From positions 2,234-7,800 of the forward strand of contig JAHFHI010000053.1 of NCBI GenBank assembly GCA_023246995.1: a stretch of 5,567 nucleotides of DNA. The letters run 5' to 3'. The position numbers and the translations under genes were made by a program. Shown here one piece after another: positions 1 through 5,567 of the stretch. A model generated the notes under the pieces. The model searched no databases, was not told the DNA's origin, and saw nothing but the letters and a program-made list of their open reading frames with translations. The stretch is from Candidatus Omnitrophota bacterium (GTDB taxonomy: Bacteria > Omnitrophota > Omnitrophia > Omnitrophales > Aquincolibacteriaceae). Each line of letters starts with the position of its first letter. Position 1 is the stretch's first letter.

Positions 1-140
1 ATTCTCATAAAACGGTTCAGCCGGAGGGTCTCCCCTTTTTTCTCCATTTCGACAAAAACAATCTTTGAGCGTCCGAAATCACAGGCTACGCGAACACTCG
101 CTCGGGAATTGTTGGGCGATTTAGCAAGTTTGAATTTCAT
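1..140 (-). CDS. pilM: PilM-like T4P assembly protein, N-terminal fragment (runs off window)
   Basis: The minus strand opens with ATG at 140-138 and stays open to the window edge, giving 46 codons plus two bases. The translation begins MKFKLAKSPNNS and continues into VRVACDFGRSKIVFVEM (residues 16-32). This matches the start of PilM-type actin-like proteins: a beta strand, then the D-x-G-x-x-x-x-K phosphate-1 loop (D21, G23, K26), then a second strand. In T4P systems PilM is the cytoplasmic ring protein that binds the PilN tail and couples the ATPase to the PilNOP-secretin complex. The frame is closed upstream by a TGA at 185-183 with no other usable start, so this ATG is the start. Its ribosome site is weak (GAAG about 8 nt upstream). 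GspL of type II secretion has a similar cytoplasmic fold and is the main alternative. The rest of the gene, presumably followed by pilN, pilO and pilQ, is outside the window. Confidence 0.8.
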   Translation of the reverse strand, partial: MKFKLAKSPNNSRASVRVACDFGRSKIVFVEMEKKGETLRLNRFMR

Positions 141-146
141 GGTTTT

Positions 147-183
147 AGCTTCTAACTTATATCGGCAGCTAACGTTAGAAGCT
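147..183 (-). repeat. Perfect 10-bp inverted repeat in the pilM 5' leader
   Basis: AGCTTCTAAC (147-156) and GTTAGAAGCT (174-183) are exact reverse complements separated by 17 nt. In the pilM transcript this would form a stable hairpin that ends only 6 nt before the pilM ATG and encloses the weak GAAG ribosome site. Neither strand has a T-run after the stem, so it does not look like an intrinsic terminator. A poor promoter match lies inside it on the minus strand (TTGAGC at 186-181 and TATAAG at 161-156, spacer 19). If used, it would start transcription almost at the ATG. A role in pilM translation control, mRNA processing or protein binding is inference. Confidence 0.6.
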
Positions 184-215
184 CAAGGGGTGATCTTGAA
201 GGACCTCGGGAGAAA

Positions 216-252
216 TAAAAAGCCCCCGCCTTGCAAAGCAAAGCGGGGGCTT
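216..252 (-). terminator. Intrinsic terminator after the pilin gene
   Basis: A perfect 10-bp stem pairs 220-229 with 243-252 (AAGCCCCCGC / GCGGGGGCTT). It is extended, past one mismatch, by TTGC/GCAA (231-234 with 238-241) closing an AAA loop. Read on the minus strand, the GC-rich stem runs directly into a T-rich tract (TTTTTATTT, about 220-212). It begins 14 nt after the pilin stop codon, the usual position for a rho-independent terminator. The plus-strand side has no T-run, so it acts on leftward transcription. It should cut the abundant pilin message off from pilM, at least partly. Confidence 0.92.
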
Positions 253-266
253 GGGAAGCAAAGCGA

Positions 267-764
267 TCAGGCTATGGCAACGCCTCCGCCACAACCTCCC
301 GCCGGACCTGTCGGAACGTTGGCCGTTCCGTCAGCCGTAGAGCCGACCACAACACCGGTTTGATCAACGCAATAGGTGTTGTTCGCGGTGGTGCCGGCCA
401 CTGCAGGTGCTGCCAGCATCCCATAGGTGTTGCGAGGAGCCGCCGCGCCGGTCGTGTAGGTCAAGTTGAAGCCGTGCTTGGGCTGGTTGGCCGCAAGCCA
501 TGAAGCGTCAATATAACCCGGACCCGCAGCCGGAGCGTTCAACGTGGCGATGTTAGGCGAATAGCTCGGCGGATTCTGCGCCGCCCGGTAGCTTTCATTG
601 GCGGAGCTAAACGTCCTAAGATCGGTCTTGATGGATCCCTCGTTGGCGTTCAAGCGGGCGCGAAGCAGGTTGGGAATCGCGATAGCTGCCAAAAGCCCGA
701 TGATCGCAACGACAATCATAATTTCTACCAGCGTGAAACCTCTTTGATTCAGTTTTATAAACAT
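267..764 (-). CDS. pilA: Type IV pilin / pseudopilin precursor
   Basis: This 165-aa protein has a class III signal. The short basic leader MFIKLNQRG ends in G9, the prepilin peptidase (PilD) cleaves before F10, and the mature protein would start FTLVE with E14 as the conserved Glu5. Residues 10 to about 35 form the hydrophobic N-terminal helix that anchors the subunit in the inner membrane and packs the fibre core. P31 is at the usual kink position. Residues 36-62 continue the amphipathic helix (RARLNANE, ANESYR). The C-terminal part is small and rich in Ala, Gly, Asn and Thr. It holds only two cysteines, C132 and C158, which could form the disulfide that closes a pilin D-region, and ends in a Gly-rich tail (GGCGGG). 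It lies between pilC and pilM, with its own leader and terminator, and has a strong ribosome site. That suggests it is the major pilin, but a GspG/GspH-like pseudopilin cannot be excluded from sequence alone. Confidence 0.93.
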   Translation of the reverse strand: MFIKLNQRGFTLVEIMIVVAIIGLLAAIAIPNLLRARLNANEGSIKTDLRTFSSANESYRAAQNPPSYSPNIATLNAPAAGPGYIDASWLAANQPKHGFNLTYTTGAAAPRNTYGMLAAPAVAGTTANNTYCVDQTGVVVGSTADGTANVPTGPAGGCGGGVAIA

Positions 765-773
765 TTCTTAAAT

Positions 774-780
774 CCTCCTT
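774..780 (-). promoter_or_regulatory. Strong Shine-Dalgarno sequence of the pilin gene
   Basis: The minus strand reads AAGGAGG at 780-774, a full match to the anti-Shine-Dalgarno tail. It lies 9 nt before the ATG at 764-762. It is the best ribosome site in the window and fits the high expression expected of a major fibre subunit. It also fixes the pilin start. Confidence 0.9.
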
Positions 781-811
781 GGATTTCAATTTGTCGCGGC
801 TTCTAAAACCA

Positions 812-841
812 AGTATACGCAGCCCCCTTTCAAAAATGCAA
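812..841 (-). promoter_or_regulatory. Candidate sigma-70 promoter for the pilin gene
   Basis: On the minus strand TATACT (817-812) matches five of six bases of the -10 consensus. TTGCAT (841-836) is a partial -35 match (TTG), with an 18-nt spacer. Transcription would start near 805 and give a leader of about 40 nt carrying the AAGGAGG site. The surrounding 200 nt is AT-rich compared with the genes. I looked for the GG-N10-GC spacing of a sigma-54 promoter, common for pilA in Proteobacteria, and found none. The -35 is poor, so the call is tentative. Confidence 0.4.
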
Positions 842-893
842 ATCCTTACAAGAATATAAAGAGTGAGAAAACTAAACTTATTTTACGCGGATT

Positions 894-926
894 AAAAAGT
901 TTAACCTCTTGGATAACAAGAGCTTA
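894..926 (-). terminator. Weak hairpin with short U-run between pilC and the pilin gene
   Basis: CTCTTG (906-911) and CAAGAG (917-922) form a perfect 6-bp stem with a 5-nt loop. It is extended past one mismatch by TAA/TTA (902-904 with 924-926). On the minus strand the stem is followed after three bases by TTTTT (898-894), about 70 nt past the pilC stop. This has the layout of an intrinsic terminator, but the stem is short and GC-poor, so partial termination or 3'-end stabilisation of the ATPase-pilC message is more likely than a full stop. Confidence 0.4.
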
Positions 927-970
927 CAAAAAGGGCCTTCGGAAAAGCAGAAAACCGCGGGGAGCGAAAA

Positions 971-2203
971 TTAATGATTGAGCGCCTGGGTCAGAGTCAA
1001 AACGGGCAGGAACATGGCCACCACGATACCGCCGATCACGATCCCCAGGAAAGCAATGATCAAGGGTTCAATCAGAGACGTTAAGCCGTCCACGGCGGCA
1101 TCGACCTCGGTATCATAGAAGTCCGCGATTTTAACGAGCATCTCCTCAAGCTCTCCGGTTTCTTCTCCGATGGCGATCATCCGGACGACCATCGGGGGGA
1201 AAACCTCGCTTTTCCCAAGCGGTCCCGAGAGACTCTCCCCTTTTTTGACGCTGCTCATAAGCGACGCGATGATGAGTTCAAGGCGGCGGTTGCCGCTTGT
1301 TTTTGAAACAATATCGAGCGCGATTAAAATTTGAACGCCGCTTTTCACCAAGGTTGCAAAGGTTCTTGAAAATTTGCTGACCGCGACTTTTAAGAAAATG
1401 GGTCCGAAAACCGGAAACTTGAGTTTTACCGAGTCCCAAAGGAGCCGCCCCGTGGGCGTCCGAACGATCTGGCGGAAAAAGAAAACGCTTCCCACCAAAC
1501 CACCGATGACGATGTACCAATGCGAGGCCAGATAATGGCTGATTTGAATCAGGATCCTAGTCGGAGTCGGAAGCGGCGCGTTCAGGCCCTCAAAGATTTC
1601 CGCGAATTTAGGGATGACAAACATCATCATCCCGAGCGTGATGATAAGAGCTATCGTCGTCACGACCGCCGGATACATCATGGCGGATTTTACTTTTTTC
1701 TGAAGCGCGCTTGTTTTTTCCAGATAGCTCGCCACACGGTCAAGAATTTCTTCGAGATTGCCAGAGCTCTCCCCCGCCCGAACCATATTGATGAACAGAA
1801 CGGAAAATGTCCGCTGATGCTTTTCCATCGCGTCGGAGAAACTTTTTCCGCCTTGGACGGCCATATGCATGTCGCGCAGGATAATCCGGAAGCGCTCCTT
1901 GTCCATTTGCTGGCCGAGGATATCCAGCGCCTGAATGAGCGGGATTCCTGCGCCGACGAGGGTTGCCATTTGGCGCGAGAAAATTACGATGTCGTCGAGT
2001 TTTAGAGCGCCCTGCTTCCCCCGCTTCTTTCCCGGCCCCTTCCCGACGCTGAAAAGTTGCGCTTTCTTGACCTCCTGAATCCGCATGATAAAAAAGCCCT
2101 GCTGCCGCAGCGAGGCGACAAGCGCCTGGGCGTCGGGGGCATCCTGCACCCCGGCCTGGGTTTTTCCGCTTTTGTCTTTGACATGGTATTCAAAGGCCGG
2201 CAT
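971..2203 (-). CDS. pilC: T4P/T2SS inner-membrane platform protein PilC (GspF family)
   Basis: This 410-aa protein has the usual PilC/GspF length and architecture. An N-terminal cytoplasmic segment (FEYHVKDKSGK, residues 4-14, then A-L-R-x-x-G-F) is typical of the family start. A basic linker at about 54-64 follows. The first T2SSF domain spans about 74-197, with FSRQMATLVGAGIPLIQAL (75-93) and RAGESSGNLEEIL (142-154). The second spans about 276-400, with a matching FSRTFATLVKSGVQI block (278-292) and IGEETGELEEML (345-356). Membrane segments are visible at about 178-198, 229-243 and 380-402. PilC is the inner-membrane rotor that transfers ATPase motion to pilin subunits. The ATG at 2203 lies 11 nt after the upstream ATPase stop, indicating co-transcription. 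Nothing appears broken. Assignment to T4P rather than T2SS rests on the adjacent pilin and PilM start. Confidence 0.96.
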   Translation of the reverse strand: MPAFEYHVKDKSGKTQAGVQDAPDAQALVASLRQQGFFIMRIQEVKKAQLFSVGKGPGKKRGKQGALKLDDIVIFSRQMATLVGAGIPLIQALDILGQQMDKERFRIILRDMHMAVQGGKSFSDAMEKHQRTFSVLFINMVRAGESSGNLEEILDRVASYLEKTSALQKKVKSAMMYPAVVTTIALIITLGMMMFVIPKFAEIFEGLNAPLPTPTRILIQISHYLASHWYIVIGGLVGSVFFFRQIVRTPTGRLLWDSVKLKFPVFGPIFLKVAVSKFSRTFATLVKSGVQILIALDIVSKTSGNRRLELIIASLMSSVKKGESLSGPLGKSEVFPPMVVRMIAIGEETGELEEMLVKIADFYDTEVDAAVDGLTSLIEPLIIAFLGIVIGGIVVAMFLPVLTLTQALNH

Positions 2204-2212
2204 CTAAAGAGT

Positions 2213-2216
2213 CCTC
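2213..2216 (-). promoter_or_regulatory. pilC Shine-Dalgarno overlapping the previous stop codon
   Basis: The minus strand reads TGAGGA across the end of the upstream ATPase gene. The stop TGA (2217-2215) shares bases with the GAGG ribosome site (2216-2213), which is 9 nt before the pilC ATG. This arrangement supports translational coupling of pilC to the ATPase gene. Confidence 0.7.
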
Positions 2217-3924
2217 ATTCCTGGCTTGTCACGCGCAACACTTCCTCAAGCGTGGTCAGCCCTTTTTTGAAAAGTTCAAAAGCGTTTTCAAATAATGTTT
2301 CCATGCCGTGCTCAATGGCGACTTTTTCGATCACGTCGCTTGATTTGCGCTGGATGACGAGTTCCCGGATCGTGGGATTCATGCGCAGCACTTCGATGGT
2401 CGCCATGCGCCCGTGATACCCGCTCTGGTGGCATTTGGCGCACCCGGTTCCCCGGTAGCAGACAACGCCTTCGAGATCCTTAGCGGAAATTTTGGCACGC
2501 CTCAAAACTTCAGGAGCGATCTGGTAAGGCGCCTTGCAATACGTGCAGACTTTGCGCATGAGGCGCTGGGCCGCGACACAAATCACGGAGGATGCGATCA
2601 AAAAGGGTTCCACCCCCATATCCACAAGCCGGGTCATGGCCCCGGCCGCGCTGTTGGTGTGAAGGGTGCTGAAGACAAGGTGCCCGGTGAGCGCTGCTTT
2701 GACCCCGATATCGGCGGTTTCGCTGTCCCGGATTTCTCCTACGAGCACAATATCCGGGCTTTGGCGCAAAAGCGAGCGAAGGCCGCTGGCAAACGTGAGG
2801 CCGACGTCGGCGTGAACTTGGGTCTGGGTGATCCCTTCCACCTGATATTCCACCGGATCCTCGACCGTCATGATGTTGCGCTCGGGCGTGTTCATGGTGT
2901 TTAAAATGGTGTAGAGAGTCGTGGATTTGCCGCTCCCCGTAGGCCCGGTCACCAGGATCATGCCGTAGGGCTGACGGATGGCTTCGGCAAAAATACGCGT
3001 CGGTTTTTCCGAAAAACCGAGATGCTGAAGGCCCGACTTGACTCCGGCCTTGTCCAGCACGCGCAAGACGACTTTAGGGCCGTGATAGGTCGGGAGCACG
3101 GAGAGCCGGAAATCAATTTCCCGGTCTTGAATCGAGACGCGGAAGCGTCCGTCTTGAGGAAGTCTCTTTTCGGTGATATCCACCTGCCCCATGATCTTGA
3201 CGCGCGCGACAAGAGGGTCGTAGAAATCACGGGAATGGGAAAAGGATTCCTTCAGCGCGCCGTCAATTCTGTAGCGGACGCGAAAACTCTTTTCGTAAGG
3301 TTCAAAATGAATGTCGGAGGCCCTCATGCGGATGGCCCGGTCCAAAATGAGATTGACCATGCGAATGACCGGGGCCTCCTCGCTCGCCGCGTGCGAGACT
3401 TGCCCGGCCTTCGCGTCGCTTTCCGCTTCTTTCTGGTGGATGATCTCAATCGACTCCTCATCAATGCCCTCCAGGAGAGATTCCATATTGCTGGATTCGC
3501 CGTAATAAGCGTCCAAGGCCTGGGAAATGCCCTTGGGAGAAGCCAGAATATAAACCACGTGACAGCGCGTGATCCCTTCGAGATCGTCCCGGGCAATGAC
3601 GTCAAAGGGATCGCTTACGGCGACCGTGAGCAGATTATTAATTCGAGCCAGCGGGATCAATCGATGACGTTCGGCAATCTTTTTGGGCACCAGGCGGAGC
3701 GTCTCCTTGGTGACGCGAAAAGAGGCAAGCGGCAGGGCCGGAATTTCGAGATGGTCCGATAAAAAATCCGTCAGCATGACTTCCGGCACGAGCTCACGCT
3801 CGTAGAGAAGCCGGATCGGAGAACGGGAGAGTTTTCGGGCTTCCTGCTGAAGCCCTTCGATCTTTTTGGGGTCTCCGAGCCCGCTTTGAGCGAGTTTTTG
3901 AATAAGGGTCTCGGTGCTTATCAC
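2215..3924 (-). CDS. pilB: PilB/GspE-family pilus extension ATPase, second paralog
   Basis: This 569-aa AAA+-like secretion ATPase is predicted to form a cytoplasmic hexamer that drives PilC. An N-terminal helical segment (1-60) leads into the MshEN/T2SSE-N fold (about 60-140, with LVPKKIAERHRLIPLAR and LTVAVSDPFD). An acidic linker follows (about 142-182). The N2 domain begins near 184 and carries ASDIHFEP (202-209) and RVRYRIDG (215-222, arginine-finger region). The catalytic domain has Walker A GPTGSGKST (327-335), Asp box TVEDPVEY (353-360), Walker B LVGEIRD (394-400) and His box TGHLVFSTLHTN (413-424). C460, C463, C495 and C498 form the zinc-binding tetracysteine motif of PilB/GspE, absent from PilT. 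All catalytic residues are present. The start is GTG at 3924-3922, overlapping the previous stop by 4 nt, with GAGG at 3935-3932 seven nt upstream; the next Met is M50, too far in. It could equally be named gspE. Confidence 0.95.
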   Translation of the reverse strand: MISTETLIQKLAQSGLGDPKKIEGLQQEARKLSRSPIRLLYERELVPEVMLTDFLSDHLEIPALPLASFRVTKETLRLVPKKIAERHRLIPLARINNLLTVAVSDPFDVIARDDLEGITRCHVVYILASPKGISQALDAYYGESSNMESLLEGIDEESIEIIHQKEAESDAKAGQVSHAASEEAPVIRMVNLILDRAIRMRASDIHFEPYEKSFRVRYRIDGALKESFSHSRDFYDPLVARVKIMGQVDITEKRLPQDGRFRVSIQDREIDFRLSVLPTYHGPKVVLRVLDKAGVKSGLQHLGFSEKPTRIFAEAIRQPYGMILVTGPTGSGKSTTLYTILNTMNTPERNIMTVEDPVEYQVEGITQTQVHADVGLTFASGLRSLLRQSPDIVLVGEIRDSETADIGVKAALTGHLVFSTLHTNSAAGAMTRLVDMGVEPFLIASSVICVAAQRLMRKVCTYCKAPYQIAPEVLRRAKISAKDLEGVVCYRGTGCAKCHQSGYHGRMATIEVLRMNPTIRELVIQRKSSDVIEKVAIEHGMETLFENAFELFKKGLTTLEEVLRVTSQE

Positions 3925-5567
3925 GCGGCGGCCTCGCCTTCCCCGGCGCGCGAACGCCGCTTGATCCCCTGATCTTCACTCGTGACCCGCATCACTTCCT
4001 CCAAAGTTGTTTCGCCCTGAAATGCTTTTCGCAGCGCGCACTCCCGCAGCGTCGTCATGCCTTGGGCGTGAGCAAAGTTTTTAATTTCCTCGGCAGGCGA
4101 TCCTTTCATGATCATGTCCCGAATTTCAGGGGTCATTGAAAGGATTTCCGTGATCACCGTGCGCCCCTTGTAGCCGCTTTGCCGGCATTGGCCGCACCCC
4201 TTGGGTGAAAAGAACCGCGCCTCCCCTTGCCGCACCCCAAGCTGCTCGAGCAGTGATTTCTCGGGTTCAGCCGGCTGGCGGCATCGGGCGCAGAGTCTTC
4301 GGACCAGCCGCTGGGCGGAGATCATAAGCACGGTCGAGGAGATCAGGAAAGGCTCAAGCCCCATGTTCATCATGCGCGTTACCGAGCTGGCCGCGTCATT
4401 GGTGTGAAGAGTGCTTAAGACCAGATGGCCGGTGAGCGCGGCTTTGACCGCGATATCGAGCGTGGTATTGTCGCGGATTTCGCCGATCAGAATGATGTCG
4501 GGATCCTGGCGTAAAATCGAACGCAAAGCAGCCGGGAACGTCAGGCCCAGCTGCTCCTTGACATTGACCTGGTTGATTCCGGGCAGCTGATATTCCACCG
4601 GATCCTCCACCGTGGTGATATTCACCTCGGGAGAATCCAGATACTTGAGGACCGAGTAAAGGGTCGTGGTCTTTCCGCTTCCGGTCGGCCCGGTGACGAG
4701 AATCATGCCGTGCGGCTTCCTGGCGCAATCCCGGATAATCGTCTGCTCTCGTTCGTCAAAGCCAAGTTTTGAAATATCATGACTTTGACCCGAGGTATCC
4801 AGGATGCGGAGACAAACTTTTTCGCCGAACGTCGTGGGAAGGATGGAAACGCGCATATCCACTTCCTTTTCCGACATCTTGACTTTGAAACGCCCGTCCT
4901 GGGGGATCCGGTGCTCGGCAATGTTGAGTTCGCTCATAATTTTAATGCGGGAAACCAAGGCCGGCCCCAGGGCCTTGGGCGGACGGATAATTTCTTCGAG
5001 AAGACCGTCAACGCGGGCGCGAACCCGGACATGATTTTCCCAAGGTTCCAAGAAAATATCGCTCGCCTTCCGCCGGATACTTTCAAGCAGGACCATATTG
5101 ACGATCTTGATGACGGGCGTTTCCTGGGCCACCCGCAAAAGATCCTGGGCCGGCTGATCGGGCTGTTCGGTCTCGATCATTTTTACGAGCTCGTCAAGAT
5201 TTTGCTCCGGGGACTCCATGCCGGGGCCCATTCCGGGCAGAGCCCCGGAGCCGTCTTTTTCAGCGAGTTTTTGGATGCAGCGCTTCAAAACGCTGGCTTC
5301 GGCGACGGCGACCTTAATTCTCATACGCGTTACCGCGGCGAGTTCCTGGAGAACACTTACATTCGTAGGATTGGCAAAGGCGACGGTCAGCGTGTTTTCA
5401 TGACGGCTTAGCGGGAGAATACAAAACTGCGCCAGCATTTTCCGGGGCACAAGGCCCAGGATATTTTCATCCACCACGAATACGGCGGGATTGACGGCCG
5501 TGTAGCCGTACTCGCGCACAAAAAGCTGCAGGAGTTTCTTTTCGTCAAATTTTCCCGTTCTCACGAA
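3921..5567 (-). CDS. PilB/GspE-family pilus extension ATPase, first paralog (5' end cut by window)
   Basis: The frame is open to the right edge, giving 548 codons including TTC at 5567-5565. A GTG at 5564 is available, but family alignment puts it inside the N-terminal domain (VRTGKFDEKKLLQLFVREYG, usually preceded by about 40-60 residues), so the true start is probably outside. Numbering from that GTG, the MshEN-type domain spans about 8-100 (LVPRKMLAQFCILPLSR, LTVAFANP). A Gly/Met/acid-rich linker follows (104-140), then the N2 domain (from about 148) with ASDIFLEP (167-174) and RVRARVDG (180-187). Walker A is GPTGSGKTT (292-300), the Asp box TVEDPVEY (318-325), Walker B LIGEIRD (359-365) and the His box 378-389. 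The tetracysteine zinc site is C425, C428, C457 and C460. The usual His in ASDIHxEP is Phe171. A basic then Ala/Glu-rich tail (about 533-547) extends past the conserved end. It is an intact-looking ATPase for pilus or pseudopilus assembly, paralogous to its downstream neighbour. Which of the two is the main PilB is unclear. Confidence 0.95.
   Translation of the reverse strand, partial: FVRTGKFDEKKLLQLFVREYGYTAVNPAVFVVDENILGLVPRKMLAQFCILPLSRHENTLTVAFANPTNVSVLQELAAVTRMRIKVAVAEASVLKRCIQKLAEKDGSGALPGMGPGMESPEQNLDELVKMIETEQPDQPAQDLLRVAQETPVIKIVNMVLLESIRRKASDIFLEPWENHVRVRARVDGLLEEIIRPPKALGPALVSRIKIMSELNIAEHRIPQDGRFKVKMSEKEVDMRVSILPTTFGEKVCLRILDTSGQSHDISKLGFDEREQTIIRDCARKPHGMILVTGPTGSGKTTTLYSVLKYLDSPEVNITTVEDPVEYQLPGINQVNVKEQLGLTFPAALRSILRQDPDIILIGEIRDNTTLDIAVKAALTGHLVLSTLHTNDAASSVTRMMNMGLEPFLISSTVLMISAQRLVRRLCARCRQPAEPEKSLLEQLGVRQGEARFFSPKGCGQCRQSGYKGRTVITEILSMTPEIRDMIMKGSPAEEIKNFAHAQGMTTLRECALRKAFQGETTLEEVMRVTSEDQGIKRRSRAGEGEAAA
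3932..3944 (-). promoter_or_regulatory. Ribosome site for the GTG start of the second ATPase
   Basis: On the minus strand GAGG (3935-3932) lies 7 nt before the GTG at 3924, and a second purine-rich stretch GGGGAAGG (3944-3937) lies 12 nt before it. Both are inside the 3' end of the upstream ATPase gene. With the 4-nt GTGA overlap this points to coupled translation of the two paralogs. Confidence 0.5.

Noticed and set aside
147..183. Inverted GTTAGAA / TTCTAAC repeats resembling an integron attC site
   Set aside because: The core does not fit RYYYAAC/GTTRRRY (the base after GTTAGA is A, not a pyrimidine), the arms lack the attC bulges, and no cassette or integrase is nearby.
109..503. Plus-strand open frames (109-363, 231-503) over the pilM start, terminator and pilin 3' end
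   Set aside because: They cross a clear minus-strand terminator and a recognisable pilin gene, have low-complexity translations, and show no family motif.
765..970. Sigma-54 promoter before the pilin gene
   Set aside because: No GG-N10-GC element is present on the minus strand in this spacer; the nearest pairs have spacings of 8 or 12.
1520..2005. Plus-strand open frame opposite pilC
   Set aside because: It is entirely antisense to a conserved PilC domain and has a His/Arg/Asp-rich translation without recognisable motifs.
3022..3762. Long plus-strand open frame (246 codons) opposite the second ATPase
   Set aside because: It mirrors the codon structure of a conserved ATPase gene, has no ribosome site that I can see, and matches no family.
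2215..3924. Second ATPase as a PilT-type retraction motor
   Set aside because: PilT is shorter and lacks the N-terminal MshEN-type domain and the C-x2-C...C-x2-C motif, both of which are present here.
4779..5411. Plus-strand open frame (210 codons) opposite the first ATPase
   Set aside because: It is antisense to the N2 domain and linker of an intact ATPase and matches no recognisable family.
5562..5564. GTG at 5564-5562 as the true start of the upstream ATPase
   Set aside because: The frame continues to the edge, and the residues after it align to the middle of the N-terminal domain, so the start is probably outside the window.

Overview
The window is part of a chromosomal type IV pilus (T4P) assembly locus from a Gram-negative-type bacterium. 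Every gene I can support lies on the minus strand, so the operon reads from high to low coordinates. The order is: a secretion/extension ATPase cut by the right edge (3921-5567), a second paralogous ATPase (2215-3924), the inner-membrane platform protein PilC/GspF (971-2203), a type IV pilin (267-764), and the first 46 codons of a PilM-like actin-fold protein that runs off the left edge (1-140). I see no tRNA, rRNA, CRISPR array, insertion sequence or phage gene. This is a housekeeping-type machinery locus rather than an accessory island.

Layout. The two ATPase genes overlap by 4 nt (GTGA), and pilC follows 11 nt later with its Shine-Dalgarno sequence overlapping the previous stop codon. These three are therefore almost certainly co-transcribed and translationally linked. 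A 206-nt gap then carries a weak hairpin with a short U-run and a candidate sigma-70 promoter. The pilin follows, with a near-perfect Shine-Dalgarno sequence and a strong intrinsic terminator just after its stop. The pilin thus looks like an insulated, separately and probably strongly expressed cistron inside the assembly locus. Between the terminator and pilM there is a second perfect inverted repeat that ends 6 nt before the pilM start codon.

How the genes work together. In known T4P systems the hexameric cytoplasmic ATPase (PilB) drives PilC, which lifts prepilin-peptidase-processed pilins out of the inner membrane into the fibre. PilM is the cytoplasmic part of the PilMNOP alignment complex that couples the motor to the outer-membrane secretin. 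A PilM start after the pilin favours a T4P over a classical type II secretion system, although the ATPase and PilC families are shared. No PilT-type retraction ATPase is in the window; both ATPases have the long N-terminal domain and the tetracysteine motif of PilB/GspE enzymes.

Organism. The composition is moderately GC-rich. The pilin style (FTLVEIMIVVAIIGLLAAIAIPNLLRARLNANE-like N-terminal helix with a short variable tail) and the tandem GspE-like genes followed by pilC, pilin and pilM resemble, from memory, loci of deeply branching Gram-negative lineages such as Omnitrophota or Elusimicrobiota. This assignment is an inference and weak. The most noteworthy points are the tandem pair of apparently catalytically complete extension ATPases, the insulated pilin cistron, the hairpin abutting pilM, and a His-to-Phe change in an otherwise conserved ATPase motif.
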